Notes: a model not told the origin generated them from the letters alone. Numbered from the stretch's first letter, positions 8,008 through 17,283 are shown. The stretch is 44,560 nt of DNA from Serratia nevei (GCF_024160145.1 NZ_JAMYWQ010000040.1:1-44560), one strand, 5' to 3'. Made by a program: numbers and translations.

Positions 8008-9312
8008 ATGCGTGACGCGGCAACCACCCCATCGTTAACCGAACGGACCAATATCGCGATTGGTGCCGCCCTTGCCGGGCGCAAGCGCGGCGGCTTTACG
8101 CCGCTGCTGTTCGCCGGCCCGGCGGTGATTGCCTCTATCGCCTATATGGATCCCGGTAACTTCGCCACCAACATCCAGGCCGGGGCGAAATACGGCTACA
8201 GCTTGCTGTGGGTGGTGGTGATGGCCAACCTGATCGCCATGCTGTTTCAGGCGCTGTCGGCCAAGCTCGGCATCGTCACCAACCGCAATCTGGCGGAGAT
8301 GTGCCGCGATCAGTTTTCACGGCCGGTAGTGATCGGCATGTGGCTGCTCAGCGAAGTGGCGGCGATGGCCACCGATCTGGCGGAGTTTCTCGGCGGGGCG
8401 ATCGCGCTGGCGTTGCTGTTCCATATGCCGCTGTTGGCGGGGATGGGCGTGACGGCGGTGATCACCTATGCGCTGTTGATGGTGGAAAAGAAGGGCTTCC
8501 GCCCGGTTGAGCTGATGATCGGCGCCCTGGTGGGCATTATTGCGCTGTGCTACCTGGCGGAGATGTTCATCGTGCCGGTGGACTGGCAGGCGGCCGGTAT
8601 CGGCATGGTGACGCCGCAGTTGCCGGACGCGCAGGCGCTGACCATCGCCGTCGGCATTATTGGCGCCACTGTGATGCCGCACGCCATTTTCCTGCACTCG
8701 GGGCTGACCCAACACCGCAGCCCGGCCAGCGACAACGGCGAGCGGCGCAAGCTGCTGCGTTTTTCCAATATCGAAGTGGCGATCGCGTTGGCGCTCGCCG
8801 GGCTGGTGAATATCGCGATGGTGATCATGGCCTCGAGTGCCTTCCACGCCGGTAACAGCGACGTGGCCGAGATCGGCACCGCCTACCATACGCTGACGCC
8901 GCTGTTCGGCGCCGCTGCTGCCGGCATCTTCCTCGCTTCGCTGATCGCCTCCGGCATTTCCAGCTCGGTGGTGGGCACCATGGCCGGGCAAATGATCATG
9001 CAGGGCTTTGTCGGTTTCCGCATCCCGGTGTGGGTGCGCCGCCTGGTCACCATGGTGCCGGCGTTTATCGTGGTGGCCATGGGCGTCAACGCCACCGACG
9101 CGCTGGTCTACAGCCAGGTGGTGTTGAGCCTGGCGCTGCCGGCGCCGATGATTGCGCTGGTGATGTTCACCCGCCGCCGCGACATCATGGGCGAGTTCGC
9201 CAATGGCCGCTGGACCAGCCTGGCGGCGGTGGTCGGCACGGTGGTGATCGTGCTGCTCAACATGGTGCTGCTGTTGCAGACCTTCGGCGTCGAGATCCCA
9301 GGGCTGGGGTGA
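8008..9312 (+). CDS. mntH: Manganese/divalent metal:proton symporter MntH (NRAMP)
   Basis: 434 residues, with an N-terminal extension of about 20 residues relative to E. coli MntH (412). This inner-membrane NRAMP transporter imports Mn(II), and Fe(II) less well, with protons. About 11 hydrophobic helices are visible. The helix-1 metal-binding motif DPGN is at 48-51, and the helix-6 MPHAIFLHSGL motif is near residue 225. It is divergent from mntR and preceded by an MntR-type operator, so it should be repressed when manganese is plentiful and helps during oxidative stress or iron limitation. Confidence 0.97.
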   Translation: MRDAATTPSLTERTNIAIGAALAGRKRGGFTPLLFAGPAVIASIAYMDPGNFATNIQAGAKYGYSLLWVVVMANLIAMLFQALSAKLGIVTNRNLAEMCRDQFSRPVVIGMWLLSEVAAMATDLAEFLGGAIALALLFHMPLLAGMGVTAVITYALLMVEKKGFRPVELMIGALVGIIALCYLAEMFIVPVDWQAAGIGMVTPQLPDAQALTIAVGIIGATVMPHAIFLHSGLTQHRSPASDNGERRKLLRFSNIEVAIALALAGLVNIAMVIMASSAFHAGNSDVAEIGTAYHTLTPLFGAAAAGIFLASLIASGISSSVVGTMAGQMIMQGFVGFRIPVWVRRLVTMVPAFIVVAMGVNATDALVYSQVVLSLALPAPMIALVMFTRRRDIMGEFANGRWTSLAAVVGTVVIVLLNMVLLLQTFGVEIPGLG

Positions 9313-9319
9313 TCTTATG

Positions 9320-9338
9320 GGCCGCGCAATGCGCGGCC
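9320..9338. terminator. Convergent hairpin between mntH and the SDR gene
   Basis: Perfect 8-bp stem GGCCGCGC-AAT-GCGCGGCC between two converging stop codons (9312 and 9350). No clear T-run on either side, so intrinsic termination is likely weak or assisted. Confidence 0.5.
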
Positions 9339-9349
9339 GATTCGCTAAA

Positions 9350-10099
9350 TTATAAATTCCCCACGCCGCCGTCCATCTGCAGCTCGGCGCCGACCATAAA
9401 CGCCGACTCGTCCGCTGCCAGGAACACCGCCGCTTTGGCCAGCTCCAGCGCGCTGCCCATGCGGCCGATCGGCACCAGCGCGCGGATATCGTCGCGCAAT
9501 GCCTGCTCATCCGCTTCTGCCAACCCCAGTTTACCCAACGCCGGGGTTTCGGTCGGGCCGGGGCTGAGGCCGTTAAGGCGAATGCCGCGCGCGTGCAGCT
9601 CACCGGACAGCGTTCTGGCCAGCGACAGCAAGCCGGCTTTGCTGGCGGCGTAGGCACTGCTCTGCGGCAGGCCGATATGGGCGCTGACCGAACCGCACAG
9701 GATCACCGAAGAAGGGTTGGCCAGCAGTGGCAACAGCGCCTGGATCAGGAAGAACGGCCCTTTCAGGTTGATGTCCATCAGCCGCTGATAGCTCTGCTCA
9801 TCCCACTCCTGCAGCGGGCGATGCGTAACGTCGCCGGCGTTGATGTACAGCACGTCCAGCCGCGGCCACCGTTGCCCCAGCCGCTGCGCCAGTTCGCGCT
9901 GCTGCGGGATATCGCCGGCGTCGCTCAGCAGCAACAGCGCCTTGCCCGCCAATGCCTGGCCCGCCGCGTCCAGGGCGCTTTGGCTGCGCCCGGTGATCGC
10001 CACCGTCGCGCCCTCGGCGATGAACTGGCGGGCGGTTTCCAGCCCGATGCCGCTGGTGCCGCCGGTAATCAATGCGTATTTGCCTTGCAGTCGTGACAT
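9350..10099 (-). CDS. Short-chain dehydrogenase/reductase (SDR)
   Basis: 249 residues, classical SDR with a Rossmann fold. The cofactor motif TGGTSGIG is at 12-19, and NAG is at 87-89 with Asn111 in the DINLKG segment. The catalytic set is Ser137/139, Tyr150 and Lys154 (YAASK). GlyArg at 37-38 after beta-2 suggests NADP(H) preference. Substrate unknown. The start is ATG 10097-10099 with AGAGGAA upstream; the frame is open further up, but that part is not family-like. Divergent from an HxlR-type regulator that probably controls it, a pairing often seen for redox or electrophile-induced oxidoreductases. Confidence 0.88.
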   Translation of the reverse strand: MSRLQGKYALITGGTSGIGLETARQFIAEGATVAITGRSQSALDAAGQALAGKALLLLSDAGDIPQQRELAQRLGQRWPRLDVLYINAGDVTHRPLQEWDEQSYQRLMDINLKGPFFLIQALLPLLANPSSVILCGSVSAHIGLPQSSAYAASKAGLLSLARTLSGELHARGIRLNGLSPGPTETPALGKLGLAEADEQALRDDIRALVPIGRMGSALELAKAAVFLAADESAFMVGAELQMDGGVGNL

Positions 10100-10147
10100 A
10101 ACCGATTCCTCTTTCGCGTCAGTTGCGGCATTATTTGCGCTATGGTT

Positions 10148-10179
10148 CCTTTTGCATAGTAGGCACCTTTTGGATACTA
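10148..10179. promoter_or_regulatory. Candidate HxlR-family operator
   Basis: A 14-bp direct repeat occurs at 10148-10161 (CCTTTTGCATAGTA) and 10166-10179 (CCTTTTGGATACTA), 12 of 14 identical and 18 bp apart. The TAGTA of the first and TACTA of the second also form an inverted pair, as in known HxlR-family (HypR/YodB-like) operators. It sits midway between the divergent SDR and regulator genes. Confidence 0.5.
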
Positions 10180-10198
10180 AAGGGCGAGGTGGGATGAA

Positions 10199-10576
10199 AT
10201 GACGGCGCAAGCGCCATCAGCGGCGGAAAATAATTTGGCGGCGTTGCCGACGCCGGGCGAACCCTGCCCGATGGTGGACTTCGTCAATCTGGTGTCGGGC
10301 AAGTGGGCGATACCGATCCTGTACCGGCTGATCGTGATCGACGGCCCGGTGCGATTCAGCGAGCTGCAGCGGGCGGTGGCGCCCATTGCGCAGAAAGAGC
10401 TGACGCGCCAGCTGCGGCTGTTCGAGCAGCGTGGCCTGGTGACGCGGCGGGTGTTTCCCGAAGTGCCGCCGCGGGTGGAGTATCAGGTCACCGCGCTGGG
10501 CAAGTTGCTGCGGCCGACGCTCGACTCGCTGGCCGAGTGGATGCGCCGGCATGCGCCGCAGCTGATCGGCGGCTAG
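10199..10576 (+). CDS. HxlR-family winged-helix transcriptional regulator
   Basis: 125 residues. The HxlR domain covers about 23-115. Cys23 in the GEPCPM segment is near the N-terminus, where several HxlR regulators carry a redox- or electrophile-sensing cysteine. The hallmark segments are SGKWAIPILYRL, RFSELQR, KELTRQLRLFEQRGLV (recognition helix) and VEYQVTALG (wing). It is divergent from the SDR gene and separated by a repeat-containing operator region, so local control of that gene is likely. Its stop overlaps the stop of the convergent binding-protein gene by 2 bases. The inducer is unknown. Confidence 0.88.
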   Translation: MTAQAPSAAENNLAALPTPGEPCPMVDFVNLVSGKWAIPILYRLIVIDGPVRFSELQRAVAPIAQKELTRQLRLFEQRGLVTRRVFPEVPPRVEYQVTALGKLLRPTLDSLAEWMRRHAPQLIGG

Positions 10577-11478
10577 TCGCCGATGCCCGGGGGGTTGATG
10601 GTGGAGCGTTCGACCTTTTCGTCGCCTTCGCCCCAGCGCTCCAGCACCTGCGCGTATTCGCCGCTGACGATCGCGCCATTGATGGCGGCGTTGATGGCGT
10701 TCACCAGCCCATTGCCTTTCTTGCTGGTAACCGCCACGTAGGCCACGCTGGGGCCGATGCCGACCATTTTGGTCTTGCCGGTCAGCGCCGCCTTGTAGGC
10801 GCCGGCGGAGTGGGGGCCGAAGAACGCGTCAGCGCGCCCGGACTGAATGCTCAGGTTGGTGGTGGCGTCGTCGGTCACGTAGATCGGCTGCACCGGCGCT
10901 AACCCGGCGGCGCGGTTTTGCTTATCCCATCCCAGCAGTATGTTTTCCTGATTGGTGCCGGATCCGACGATGATCCGTAGCCCGGCGACGTCCTGCGGCC
11001 GGTTGATCGAGGTGATGTTGCTGGTGGATTTGACGTAAAAGCCCAGCGTGTCCACCCGATAGGTCGCGAAGTCGAATTTGGTCTTGCGCTGTTTGGTGAC
11101 GGCGATGTTGAAGATCGCCGCATCGTATTTGCCGGCGCTGATGCCCAATGGCCAATCCTCCCAGGAGGTGGGCACCAGGTTTAGTTCCAGCCCGAGGCTG
11201 TCGGCCACCAGGCGGGCGATGTCGGGATCGCTGCCGATCAGCGTTTTATTGTCCTCGGCGAATAGCGCCAGCGGCGGGGAGTTCTCGAACGCCACCGCCA
11301 CCGTCAGCTTGCCGGGCACCGCGAAGTGAAAGTCCGCCGGAATCAGTGCGATAGCAGCGGGATTCTGCTGTGCGCGTATCGGTTGTCGGTTAGCCTGCAG
11401 ATCGATACCGCCTGCCGGGGCGGCCTGAACGGCAGCGCTCAGCAACAGCGCGCACAGCGCTGAAGTTCTCAGTGGCAT
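10573..11478 (-). CDS. Periplasmic substrate-binding protein (SBP family 3)
   Basis: 301 residues with a signal peptide of about 19 residues ending AVQAA. The mature part has the family-3 solute-binding fold, usual for polar amino-acid ABC importers: LTVAVAFENSPPLA opens lobe 1, then SDPDIARLVADSLG and WPLGISAGKYDAAI. An unusual stretch of about 35 residues precedes the domain. No permease or ATPase gene is adjacent, so it is an orphan here and must use components elsewhere or serve as a sensor. The ligand cannot be read from the sequence. Convergent with the HxlR gene. Confidence 0.85.
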   Translation of the reverse strand: MPLRTSALCALLLSAAVQAAPAGGIDLQANRQPIRAQQNPAAIALIPADFHFAVPGKLTVAVAFENSPPLALFAEDNKTLIGSDPDIARLVADSLGLELNLVPTSWEDWPLGISAGKYDAAIFNIAVTKQRKTKFDFATYRVDTLGFYVKSTSNITSINRPQDVAGLRIIVGSGTNQENILLGWDKQNRAAGLAPVQPIYVTDDATTNLSIQSGRADAFFGPHSAGAYKAALTGKTKMVGIGPSVAYVAVTSKKGNGLVNAINAAINGAIVSGEYAQVLERWGEGDEKVERSTINPPGIGD

Positions 11479-11650
11479 AGCACCCTCTATCCTTTGTTAA
11501 TCATGGAGTTACTATTGGCGGCTGCGCGAGGCAAGTAAAGCAACAATAGTGAATAACCAAAGTGAAAAGATGCACAAGCGGGGCGGCGGCCTGCGCGAAT
11601 CTGCATCACTCGACGCGGAAAGTGCGCAATCAGGTTGAAAGCAGTAGAAT

Positions 11651-11679
11651 TTGTCACTCATACTGCGTACAGCTAATTG
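11651..11679 (+). promoter_or_regulatory. Candidate hinT promoter
   Basis: TTGTCA (11651-11656) and TAATTG (11674-11679) with a 17-bp spacer, 20 bp before the hinT ATG. The -35 is good and the -10 is weak. Confidence 0.45.
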
Positions 11680-11699
11680 TGTAAAACAAGGAACGCCAG

Positions 11700-12050
11700 A
11701 TGGCCGAAGAAACGATTTTCAGTAAAATTATCCGCCGCGAAATCCCTGCTGATGTGGTTTACCAGGATGAACTGGTCACCGCTTTCCGTGACATCTCCCC
11801 CCAGGCACCCACCCACGTGCTGATCGTTCCCAACGTGCTGATCCCAACCGTCAACGACGTGACCGTTGAGCATGAAGCCGCGCTGGGCCGCATGATCACC
11901 GCCGCGGCGAAGATCGCCGAACAGGAAGGCATCGCCGAGGATGGCTACCGCCTGATCGTCAACTGCAACCGCCACGCCGGTCAGGAGGTCTATCATATTC
12001 ATATGCACCTGGTCGGTGGCCGCTCGCTGGGGCCACTGTTGTCACGCTAA
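11700..12050 (+). CDS. hinT: Purine nucleoside phosphoramidase HinT
   Basis: 116 residues, HIT superfamily. It hydrolyses AMP-lysine and other nucleoside phosphoramidates, and also lysyl-AMP. The histidine triad is HIHMH at 99-103 followed by LVGG, with His101 the expected nucleophile. HVLIVPN at 39-45 is the other conserved strand. It heads a rightward series hinT-ycfL-lpoB-thiK-nagZ-ycfP in the E. coli order. Confidence 0.96.
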   Translation: MAEETIFSKIIRREIPADVVYQDELVTAFRDISPQAPTHVLIVPNVLIPTVNDVTVEHEAALGRMITAAAKIAEQEGIAEDGYRLIVNCNRHAGQEVYHIHMHLVGGRSLGPLLSR

Positions 12051-12061
12051 GCGAGGAAATC

Positions 12062-12451
12062 ATGCGCGGTAAAAAAACTCTGCGTGGTCTGATGGCGTTG
12101 GCGCTGCCCGTTGCGTTGCTGATGGGGTGCAGTTCGCCGGCCGGCATCGCGGTCAACCAGGGCCAAACGGTGGTGATGGATCCTTCGGTGCTGACCGCCG
12201 GCATTTTGGCCGATACGCCCTCGATTTCAAGTGCCTCCGGGCGGGTGATGGCGGCCTCGGTGCTCAACAACAGCCAATCGACGCCGGTCACCGTGCATTA
12301 CCGTTTCTATTGGTACGACGCGCAGGGGCTGGATATTCGCCCCTTCGAGAAACCGCGCGAGATCGTCGTGGCGCCCGACTCGGACGCCAAAATCTACTCG
12401 ATTAACGGCAATCTGGACGCTAAAAGCGCGCGTCTGTATCTGTACCTGTAA
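12062..12451 (+). CDS. ycfL: YcfL family lipoprotein
   Basis: 129 residues. A signal peptide ends in the lipobox LLMGC with Cys23 as the lipidated residue, so it is an outer-membrane lipoprotein candidate. The body is beta-rich (DUF1425 type) with the segment VHYRFYWYDAQGLDI. It starts 11 bp after hinT and 26 bp before lpoB, as in E. coli. Its molecular role is not known; the position suggests a cell-envelope job. Confidence 0.9.
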   Translation: MRGKKTLRGLMALALPVALLMGCSSPAGIAVNQGQTVVMDPSVLTAGILADTPSISSASGRVMAASVLNNSQSTPVTVHYRFYWYDAQGLDIRPFEKPREIVVAPDSDAKIYSINGNLDAKSARLYLYL

Positions 12452-12477
12452 GCGCTTGCCAGGTTTGGAGAAAAAGC

Positions 12478-13068
12478 ATGAAAAAGTACGTGTTAGTGGC
12501 GCTGGCCGCATTGACCCTGAGCGGTTGCCTGTCGCGCCCGCCTGAGCCGGATCGGCCGCTGCCGCCGGTGACCGTCGAGCCGGAACAGCCAACACCGCCG
12601 GTAGAGCAGCCACAGCCGCCAACCACCGAGCCGGTGCCGCAGCCGCCGAAAATCCAGCAGCTCGATTGGCTGGGCAGCGTTCAGCCGCTGGTTAATCAGA
12701 TGCTGAAGGCCGATGGCGTTACGGCCGGCAGCGTGCTGCTGCTAGACAGCGTCAAAAACAACACCAACGGTTCGTTGCAGATGGGCAAAGCCACCGCGGC
12801 GCTGTACAAGGCGCTGGCGTCGAACTCCACCTTCAGCGTGGTGCCGGAAGCGAAGCTGACCAGCGCCCGACAAACGCTGGGCCTGTCGGCGGATGACAGC
12901 TTCGGTTCGCGCAGCAAGGCGATTGGCCTGGCGCGCATCGTTGGCGCGCAGTACGTGCTGTACAGCGACGTCAGCGGTGACGTGAAGTCGCCGGCGCTGG
13001 ACATGCAGCTGATGCTGGTGCAAACCGGCGAGATCGTCTGGTCGGGCAATGGCGACGTTAAACGCTGA
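12478..13068 (+). CDS. lpoB: Outer-membrane lipoprotein activator of PBP1B, LpoB
   Basis: 196 residues. Lipobox LSGC with Cys17 as the lipid anchor. Residues about 20-58 form a proline- and glutamate-rich flexible linker that lets the globular domain reach through the peptidoglycan. The folded domain (about 60-196) matches LpoB and stimulates the glycosyltransferase of PBP1B (mrcB). RBS GGAG lies before ATG 12478. Its last 20 bp overlap the thiK start. Confidence 0.95.
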   Translation: MKKYVLVALAALTLSGCLSRPPEPDRPLPPVTVEPEQPTPPVEQPQPPTTEPVPQPPKIQQLDWLGSVQPLVNQMLKADGVTAGSVLLLDSVKNNTNGSLQMGKATAALYKALASNSTFSVVPEAKLTSARQTLGLSADDSFGSRSKAIGLARIVGAQYVLYSDVSGDVKSPALDMQLMLVQTGEIVWSGNGDVKR

Positions 13069-13915
13069 GGCCGCGCTGCGACGATGGATAGAAACCAGAC
13101 TGCCGGCGGTGAATACCGCCGGTTGTCATTTCAGCCCGGTGCAGGGGCTGACAGGCGAGAGCTGGCGCATCGACGGCTCGGGCATCACGCTGTTGGCGCG
13201 GCAGCAGAGTGCGGAAAAACGCGCGTTGGGCGTGAGCCGGCGGCGGGAGGCGCAGGTCTTGCGCCGCTGCGCATCGGGGCTGGGGCCACGGGTTTTCGCA
13301 CAAAATAATCAGTGGCTTATCCTTGAATGGCTCGAAGGTGACGTTATCACAGATGCCGGGTTTGCGGCGCTGAATCAGCGCGGCGAACTGGCGGCGATGG
13401 CGGCGGAACTGCATCGGCGGCCGCTCAGCGGTTATCGGCTGGATCTGCGGCGGCAGTTCCTCCGCTACTGGCCGCAGCTGGATAGGCGGCGTTTAACTCC
13501 TGCCTGGCTGCGCCTGCAGCGCCATTTTTTACGCAGCGCCTTACCACGGCCGCTGCGCCTGGCGCCGCTGCACATGGACATCCACCCAGGCAATCTGCTC
13601 GCCACCGGCGAAGGGCTGCGGCTGATCGACTGGGAATATGCCGCCGACGGCGACGTGGCGCTGGATATCGCCGCGCTGTTTCGCGGCAACGGTTGGCCGG
13701 CCGAGCAGCAGCAGCGCTTTTTGCAGCACTACGCGCGCCAGGGCTATCACGACGTCGCCCGGCTGCAGGCGCAGGTGCGCCGCTGGCTGCTGTGGGTGGA
13801 TTATCTGATGCTGCTGTGGTTCGAAGTTCGCTGGCAGCAGAGCGGCGATGCCGAATTTTTGCGCTGGGGCGCGGCGGTGCGCCGGCGACTTTGTTTATCA
13901 TCATCCGAATTCTGA
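13049..13915 (+). CDS. thiK: Thiamine kinase
   Basis: 288 residues, aminoglycoside phosphotransferase/choline kinase fold. ThiK phosphorylates salvaged thiamine to thiamine monophosphate. The catalytic loop HMDIHPGNLL is near residue 172 and the metal-binding LIDWEYA near 192. The N-lobe is divergent (GLTGESWRIDG), as in E. coli ThiK. The ATG lies inside the 3' end of lpoB, so translation is probably coupled; the exact start is less certain than the domain call. Confidence 0.9.
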   Translation: MATLNAEAALRRWIETRLPAVNTAGCHFSPVQGLTGESWRIDGSGITLLARQQSAEKRALGVSRRREAQVLRRCASGLGPRVFAQNNQWLILEWLEGDVITDAGFAALNQRGELAAMAAELHRRPLSGYRLDLRRQFLRYWPQLDRRRLTPAWLRLQRHFLRSALPRPLRLAPLHMDIHPGNLLATGEGLRLIDWEYAADGDVALDIAALFRGNGWPAEQQQRFLQHYARQGYHDVARLQAQVRRWLLWVDYLMLLWFEVRWQQSGDAEFLRWGAAVRRRLCLSSSEF

Positions 13916-13941
13916 ACGAACAATCATGAAGTGAGGTGCCC

Positions 13942-14973
13942 GTGGGCCCAGTAATGCTAGATGTCGCCGGCTACGAGCTGGATGCAGAAGAACGCGAAAT
14001 TTTGAAACACCCGCTGGTTGGCGGATTGATCCTGTTTACCCGCAACTTCCACGATGCGGAGCAGCTGCGTGAGCTGGTGCGCCAGATCCGCGCCGCCTCG
14101 CACGATCGGCTGGTGGTGGCGGTGGATCAGGAGGGCGGGCGCGTACAGCGCTTCCGCGAGGGCTTCACCCGCCTGCCGGCGGCGCAGTCGTTCGCCGCGC
14201 TGCACGATGCGCAGGAAGGCGGCCGGCTGGCGCAGGAGGCCGGCTGGCTGATGGCGGCGGAGATGATCGCGCAGGATATCGACATCAGCTTCGCGCCGGT
14301 GCTGGACATTGGCCACGGCAGCGCGGCGATCGGCGAGCGTTCGTTCCACAGCGATCCGCAGCAGGCACTGGCGATGGCGGAACGCTTTATCCTCGGCATG
14401 CACAGCGCCGGCATGAAAACCACCGGTAAACACTTCCCGGGGCACGGCGCCGTCAGCGCCGATTCGCACAAGGAAACCCCGCGCGATCCGCGGCCGCTGG
14501 CGCAGATCCGCGAGCACGACATGGCGATCTTCCGCGAGCTGATCAACCGCCGACTGTTGGACGCCGTCATGCCGGCCCACGTCATCTATACTGAAGCGGA
14601 CCCGCGTCCGGCCAGCGGCTCGCCTTACTGGCTGCAGCAGATCCTGCGGCAGGAACTGGGCTTCGACGGCGTGATTTTCTCCGACGATCTGTCGATGGAA
14701 GGCGCCGCCATCATGGGCAGCTACGCCGAGCGCGGCCAGGCGGCGCTCGATGCCGGTTGCGACATGATCCTGGTGTGCAACCACCGCGAAGGTGCGGTCA
14801 GCGTGCTGGATAACCTGTCCCCGGTCAAAGCAGAGAAGGTGAAGCGGTTATATCATCGCGGTCAGTTCACCCGTCAGGAACTGCGCGCCTCCGAGCGCTG
14901 GCAGCAGGCGCACAAGGCGCTCAGCGCGCTGAGCGAACGCTGGGAGGAGCACAAGCAGCGTTCGCAAGGGTGA
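13942..14973 (+). CDS. nagZ: Beta-N-acetylhexosaminidase NagZ
   Basis: 343 residues, glycoside hydrolase family 3. It removes N-acetylglucosamine from anhydro-muropeptides in the cytoplasm during peptidoglycan recycling and so influences AmpC induction. The loop KHFPGHG at 163-169 and Asp174/His176 form the mobile catalytic dyad; [10 protein letters not shown] near 245 holds the nucleophile. I chose GTG 13942 (MGPVMLDV as in E. coli) with GTGAGG six bases upstream; another in-frame GTG lies at 13936. It fits beside lpoB as an envelope gene. Confidence 0.95.
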   Translation: MGPVMLDVAGYELDAEEREILKHPLVGGLILFTRNFHDAEQLRELVRQIRAASHDRLVVAVDQEGGRVQRFREGFTRLPAAQSFAALHDAQEGGRLAQEAGWLMAAEMIAQDIDISFAPVLDIGHGSAAIGERSFHSDPQQALAMAERFILGMHSAGMKTTGKHFPGHGAVSADSHKETPRDPRPLAQIREHDMAIFRELINRRLLDAVMPAHVIYTEADPRPASGSPYWLQQILRQELGFDGVIFSDDLSMEGAAIMGSYAERGQAALDAGCDMILVCNHREGAVSVLDNLSPVKAEKVKRLYHRGQFTRQELRASERWQQAHKALSALSERWEEHKQRSQG

Positions 14974-15012
14974 GTCCAGGCGCCGCATCGCGGCGCAGAG
15001 CGGAAATGATGA

Positions 15013-15030
15013 GGGCCGCGCCCGCGGCCC
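15013..15030 (+). terminator. GC-rich hairpin after nagZ
   Basis: GGGCCGC-GCCC-GCGGCCC stem-loop followed only by TTGGCTTGTT. It may attenuate transcription between nagZ and ycfP rather than stop it fully. Confidence 0.4.
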
Positions 15031-15052
15031 TTGGCTTGTTGCGAGGATCCAC

Positions 15053-15595
15053 ATGATTATCTATTTGCACGGCTTCGATTCCACCAGTCCCGGCAATCAT
15101 GAAAAGGTGTTACAGCTGCAGTTTATCGATCCGGACGTGCGCTTCATCAGCTACAGCACGCTGCATCCGCGTCACGACATGCAGCATCTGTTGAAAGAGG
15201 TGGACAAGGCGGTGCAGCAGGGCGGCGACGCGTACCCGTTGATCTGCGGGGTCGGCCTCGGCGGCTTCTGGGCGGAGCGCATCGGTTTCCTGTGCGGCAT
15301 TCGCCAGGCGATGTTCAACCCCAATCTGTACCCGGAAGAGCACATGCACGGCAAGATAGACCGGCCGGAAGAGTATCGCGATATCGCCACCAAGTGCGTG
15401 GAGGATTTCCGCGAGAAGAACCGCGACCGCTGTCTGGTGGTGCTGTCGCGGCACGACGAGGTGCTGGATAACCGGCGCAGCGCCGAATTGCTGCATCACT
15501 ACTACGAAATCGTCTGGGATGAACAGCAGACGCACAAGTTCAAAAACATCTCACCCCACCTGCAGCGGATCAAGGCGTTCAAGGCGCTGGGTTAA
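15053..15595 (+). CDS. ycfP: YcfP (UPF0227) alpha/beta-hydrolase-like protein
   Basis: 180 residues, UPF0227 family. The N-terminus [10 protein letters not shown] is the oxyanion-hole HG motif of alpha/beta hydrolases, and [10 protein letters not shown] at about residue 64-73 stands where the GxSxG nucleophile elbow should be. The nucleophile position is leucine-flanked glycine rather than serine (GVGLGG), so classical esterase activity is doubtful. It follows nagZ by 79 bp as in E. coli. The function is unproven. Confidence 0.9.
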   Translation: MIIYLHGFDSTSPGNHEKVLQLQFIDPDVRFISYSTLHPRHDMQHLLKEVDKAVQQGGDAYPLICGVGLGGFWAERIGFLCGIRQAMFNPNLYPEEHMHGKIDRPEEYRDIATKCVEDFREKNRDRCLVVLSRHDEVLDNRRSAELLHHYYEIVWDEQQTHKFKNISPHLQRIKAFKALG

Positions 15596-15616
15596 CAGTT
15601 TCATAACGCTGCCGCG

Positions 15617-15661
15617 AGCCGCGCCCACCGTTTTGCATCGACGGAAAGTGCGGCTTTTTTG
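15617..15661 (+). terminator. Terminator after ycfP
   Basis: AGCCGC (15617-15622) pairs with GCGGCT (15650-15655), with an inner ACCGT/ACGG pairing, and is followed by six T. Confidence 0.65.
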
Positions 15662-15778
15662 TACGCCAAGGTAAAGTTTTTGGTGGCAATCGGCAAAATT
15701 TAAAACTGTGACTCAGCGCTAACTATTTGAATCACAATCCCCAAAAAATCCCCGCGTCCAGCCTTTAACCAAAAAAAT

Positions 15779-15827
15779 TTGATGTACGTCAATTTTGGTA
15801 TGACCAAATAACCTCGCATGTTATTCT
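15779..15827 (+). promoter_or_regulatory. ndh promoter region with FNR box
   Basis: TTGAT-GTAC-GTCAA at 15779-15792 is an FNR site with one deviation from TTGAT-N4-ATCAA. A -10 hexamer TATTCT at 15822-15827 places the transcription start about 50 bp from the box centre, the same geometry as the anaerobic FNR repression site of E. coli ndh. The remaining part of 15662-15927 is AT-rich with no gene. Confidence 0.75.
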
Positions 15828-15927
15828 GGCCTTAGAGAGCCGATTTATTTTAAGCGAACCCTATGTATTCTAAGGATATTATTTATTTACCCTGGAATAA
15901 CAAATGGTTCACATTTAGGGGGTTATT

Positions 15928-17232
15928 TTGACAACGCCAAAGAAGAAAATCGTTATTGTTGGCGGCGGCGCCGGTGGCTTGGAGCTGGCGACCAGCCTGG
16001 GCCATAAACTTGGCCGCAAGAACAAAGCGGAGATCACGCTGGTGGATCGCAACCACAGCCATTTGTGGAAACCGCTGTTGCACGAAGTGGCGACCGGTTC
16101 CCTCGATGACGGCGTGGACGCGCTCAGCTACCTGGCGCACGCGCGCAATCACCATTTCAGCTTCCAGCTGGGGTCGTTGACCAACATCAACCGCGAGACG
16201 CAAACGCTGCAGCTGGCGCAGATCTGCGACGAGCAGGGCGGCGAGCTGGTGCCGGCGCGCGAATTGCCGTACGACATCCTGGTGATGGCGCTGGGCAGCA
16301 CCTCAAACGATTTCGGTACGCCGGGCGTGAAAGAGCACTGCATCTTCCTGGATAACCCGCATCAGGCGCGTCGCTTCCACAACGAAATGCTCAACCTGTT
16401 CCTGAAGTTCTCGGCGCAGCCGGGGCAAAAAGAGCGGGTCAACATCGCCATCGTCGGCGGCGGCGCCACCGGCGTTGAGCTGTCCGCCGAACTGCACAAC
16501 GCGGTGAAGCAGCTGCACAGCTACGGTTTCGAAGGCCTGGACAACAGCGCATTGAACGTGACGCTGGTGGAAGCCGGCGAGCGCATTCTGCCGGCGCTGC
16601 CGCCGCGTATTTCCGCTGCGGCGCACCAGGAGCTGATCAAACTGGGCGTGCGCGTGCTGACCAACACCATGGTGACCAGCGCCGATGCCAAAGGCCTGAA
16701 CACCAAGGGCGGCGAGTTCATCGACGCCGATCTGATGGTGTGGGCGGCCGGCATCAAGGCGCCGGACTTCATGAAGGACATCGGCGGCCTGGAAACCAAC
16801 CGCATCAACCAGCTGGTGGTGGAGCCGACGCTGCAGACCACGCGCGATCCGAACATCTTCGCCATCGGCGACTGCGCCTCCTGCCCGAAAGAGGGCGGCG
16901 GTTTCGTGCCGCCGCGCGCCCAGTCGGCACACCAGATGGCCTCGCGCTGCGCCACCAATATCCTGGCGCTGATGAACGGCCAGACGCTGAAGCCATACGT
17001 GTATAAAGACCACGGTTCGCTGGTCTCGCTGTCGCGCTTCAGCACCGTCGGCAGCCTGATGGGCAACCTGATGCGCGGCTCGATGATGGTGGAAGGGCGC
17101 ATCGCGCGCTTCGTTTACATCTCGCTGTATCGCATGCACCAGGTGGCGCTGCACGGCTACATCAAAACCGGCCTGATGATGCTGGTAGGCGGCATCAACC
17201 GGGTGATCCGCCCGCGTCTGAAGATGCACTGA
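15928..17232 (+). CDS. ndh: NADH:quinone oxidoreductase type II
   Basis: 434 residues. NDH-2 is a single-subunit FAD enzyme on the inner membrane that passes electrons from NADH to ubiquinone without pumping protons. The first Rossmann motif GGGAGGLE is at 12-19 (FAD), and the second, [12 protein letters not shown], is near 176-187 (NADH). The C-terminal amphipathic region mediates membrane attachment. The start is TTG 15928 with AGGGGG upstream, the same rare start as E. coli ndh (MTTP). An upstream FNR box predicts repression without oxygen. Confidence 0.97.
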   Translation: MTTPKKKIVIVGGGAGGLELATSLGHKLGRKNKAEITLVDRNHSHLWKPLLHEVATGSLDDGVDALSYLAHARNHHFSFQLGSLTNINRETQTLQLAQICDEQGGELVPARELPYDILVMALGSTSNDFGTPGVKEHCIFLDNPHQARRFHNEMLNLFLKFSAQPGQKERVNIAIVGGGATGVELSAELHNAVKQLHSYGFEGLDNSALNVTLVEAGERILPALPPRISAAAHQELIKLGVRVLTNTMVTSADAKGLNTKGGEFIDADLMVWAAGIKAPDFMKDIGGLETNRINQLVVEPTLQTTRDPNIFAIGDCASCPKEGGGFVPPRAQSAHQMASRCATNILALMNGQTLKPYVYKDHGSLVSLSRFSTVGSLMGNLMRGSMMVEGRIARFVYISLYRMHQVALHGYIKTGLMMLVGGINRVIRPRLKMH

Positions 17233-17249
17233 TCCTGCCTTTGTCGACC

Positions 17250-17283
17250 AACCCGCGCCGGTTCGCCCGCGCGGGTTTTTTTA
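17250..17283 (+). terminator. ndh terminator
   Basis: AACCCGCGC and GCGCGGGTT stem followed by seven T. Strong rho-independent terminator. Confidence 0.93.

Noticed and set aside
8317-9657. 446-codon open frame opposite mntH and the SDR gene
   Set aside because: Covers two well-supported genes on other frames and reads as low-complexity His/Gln/Arg text.
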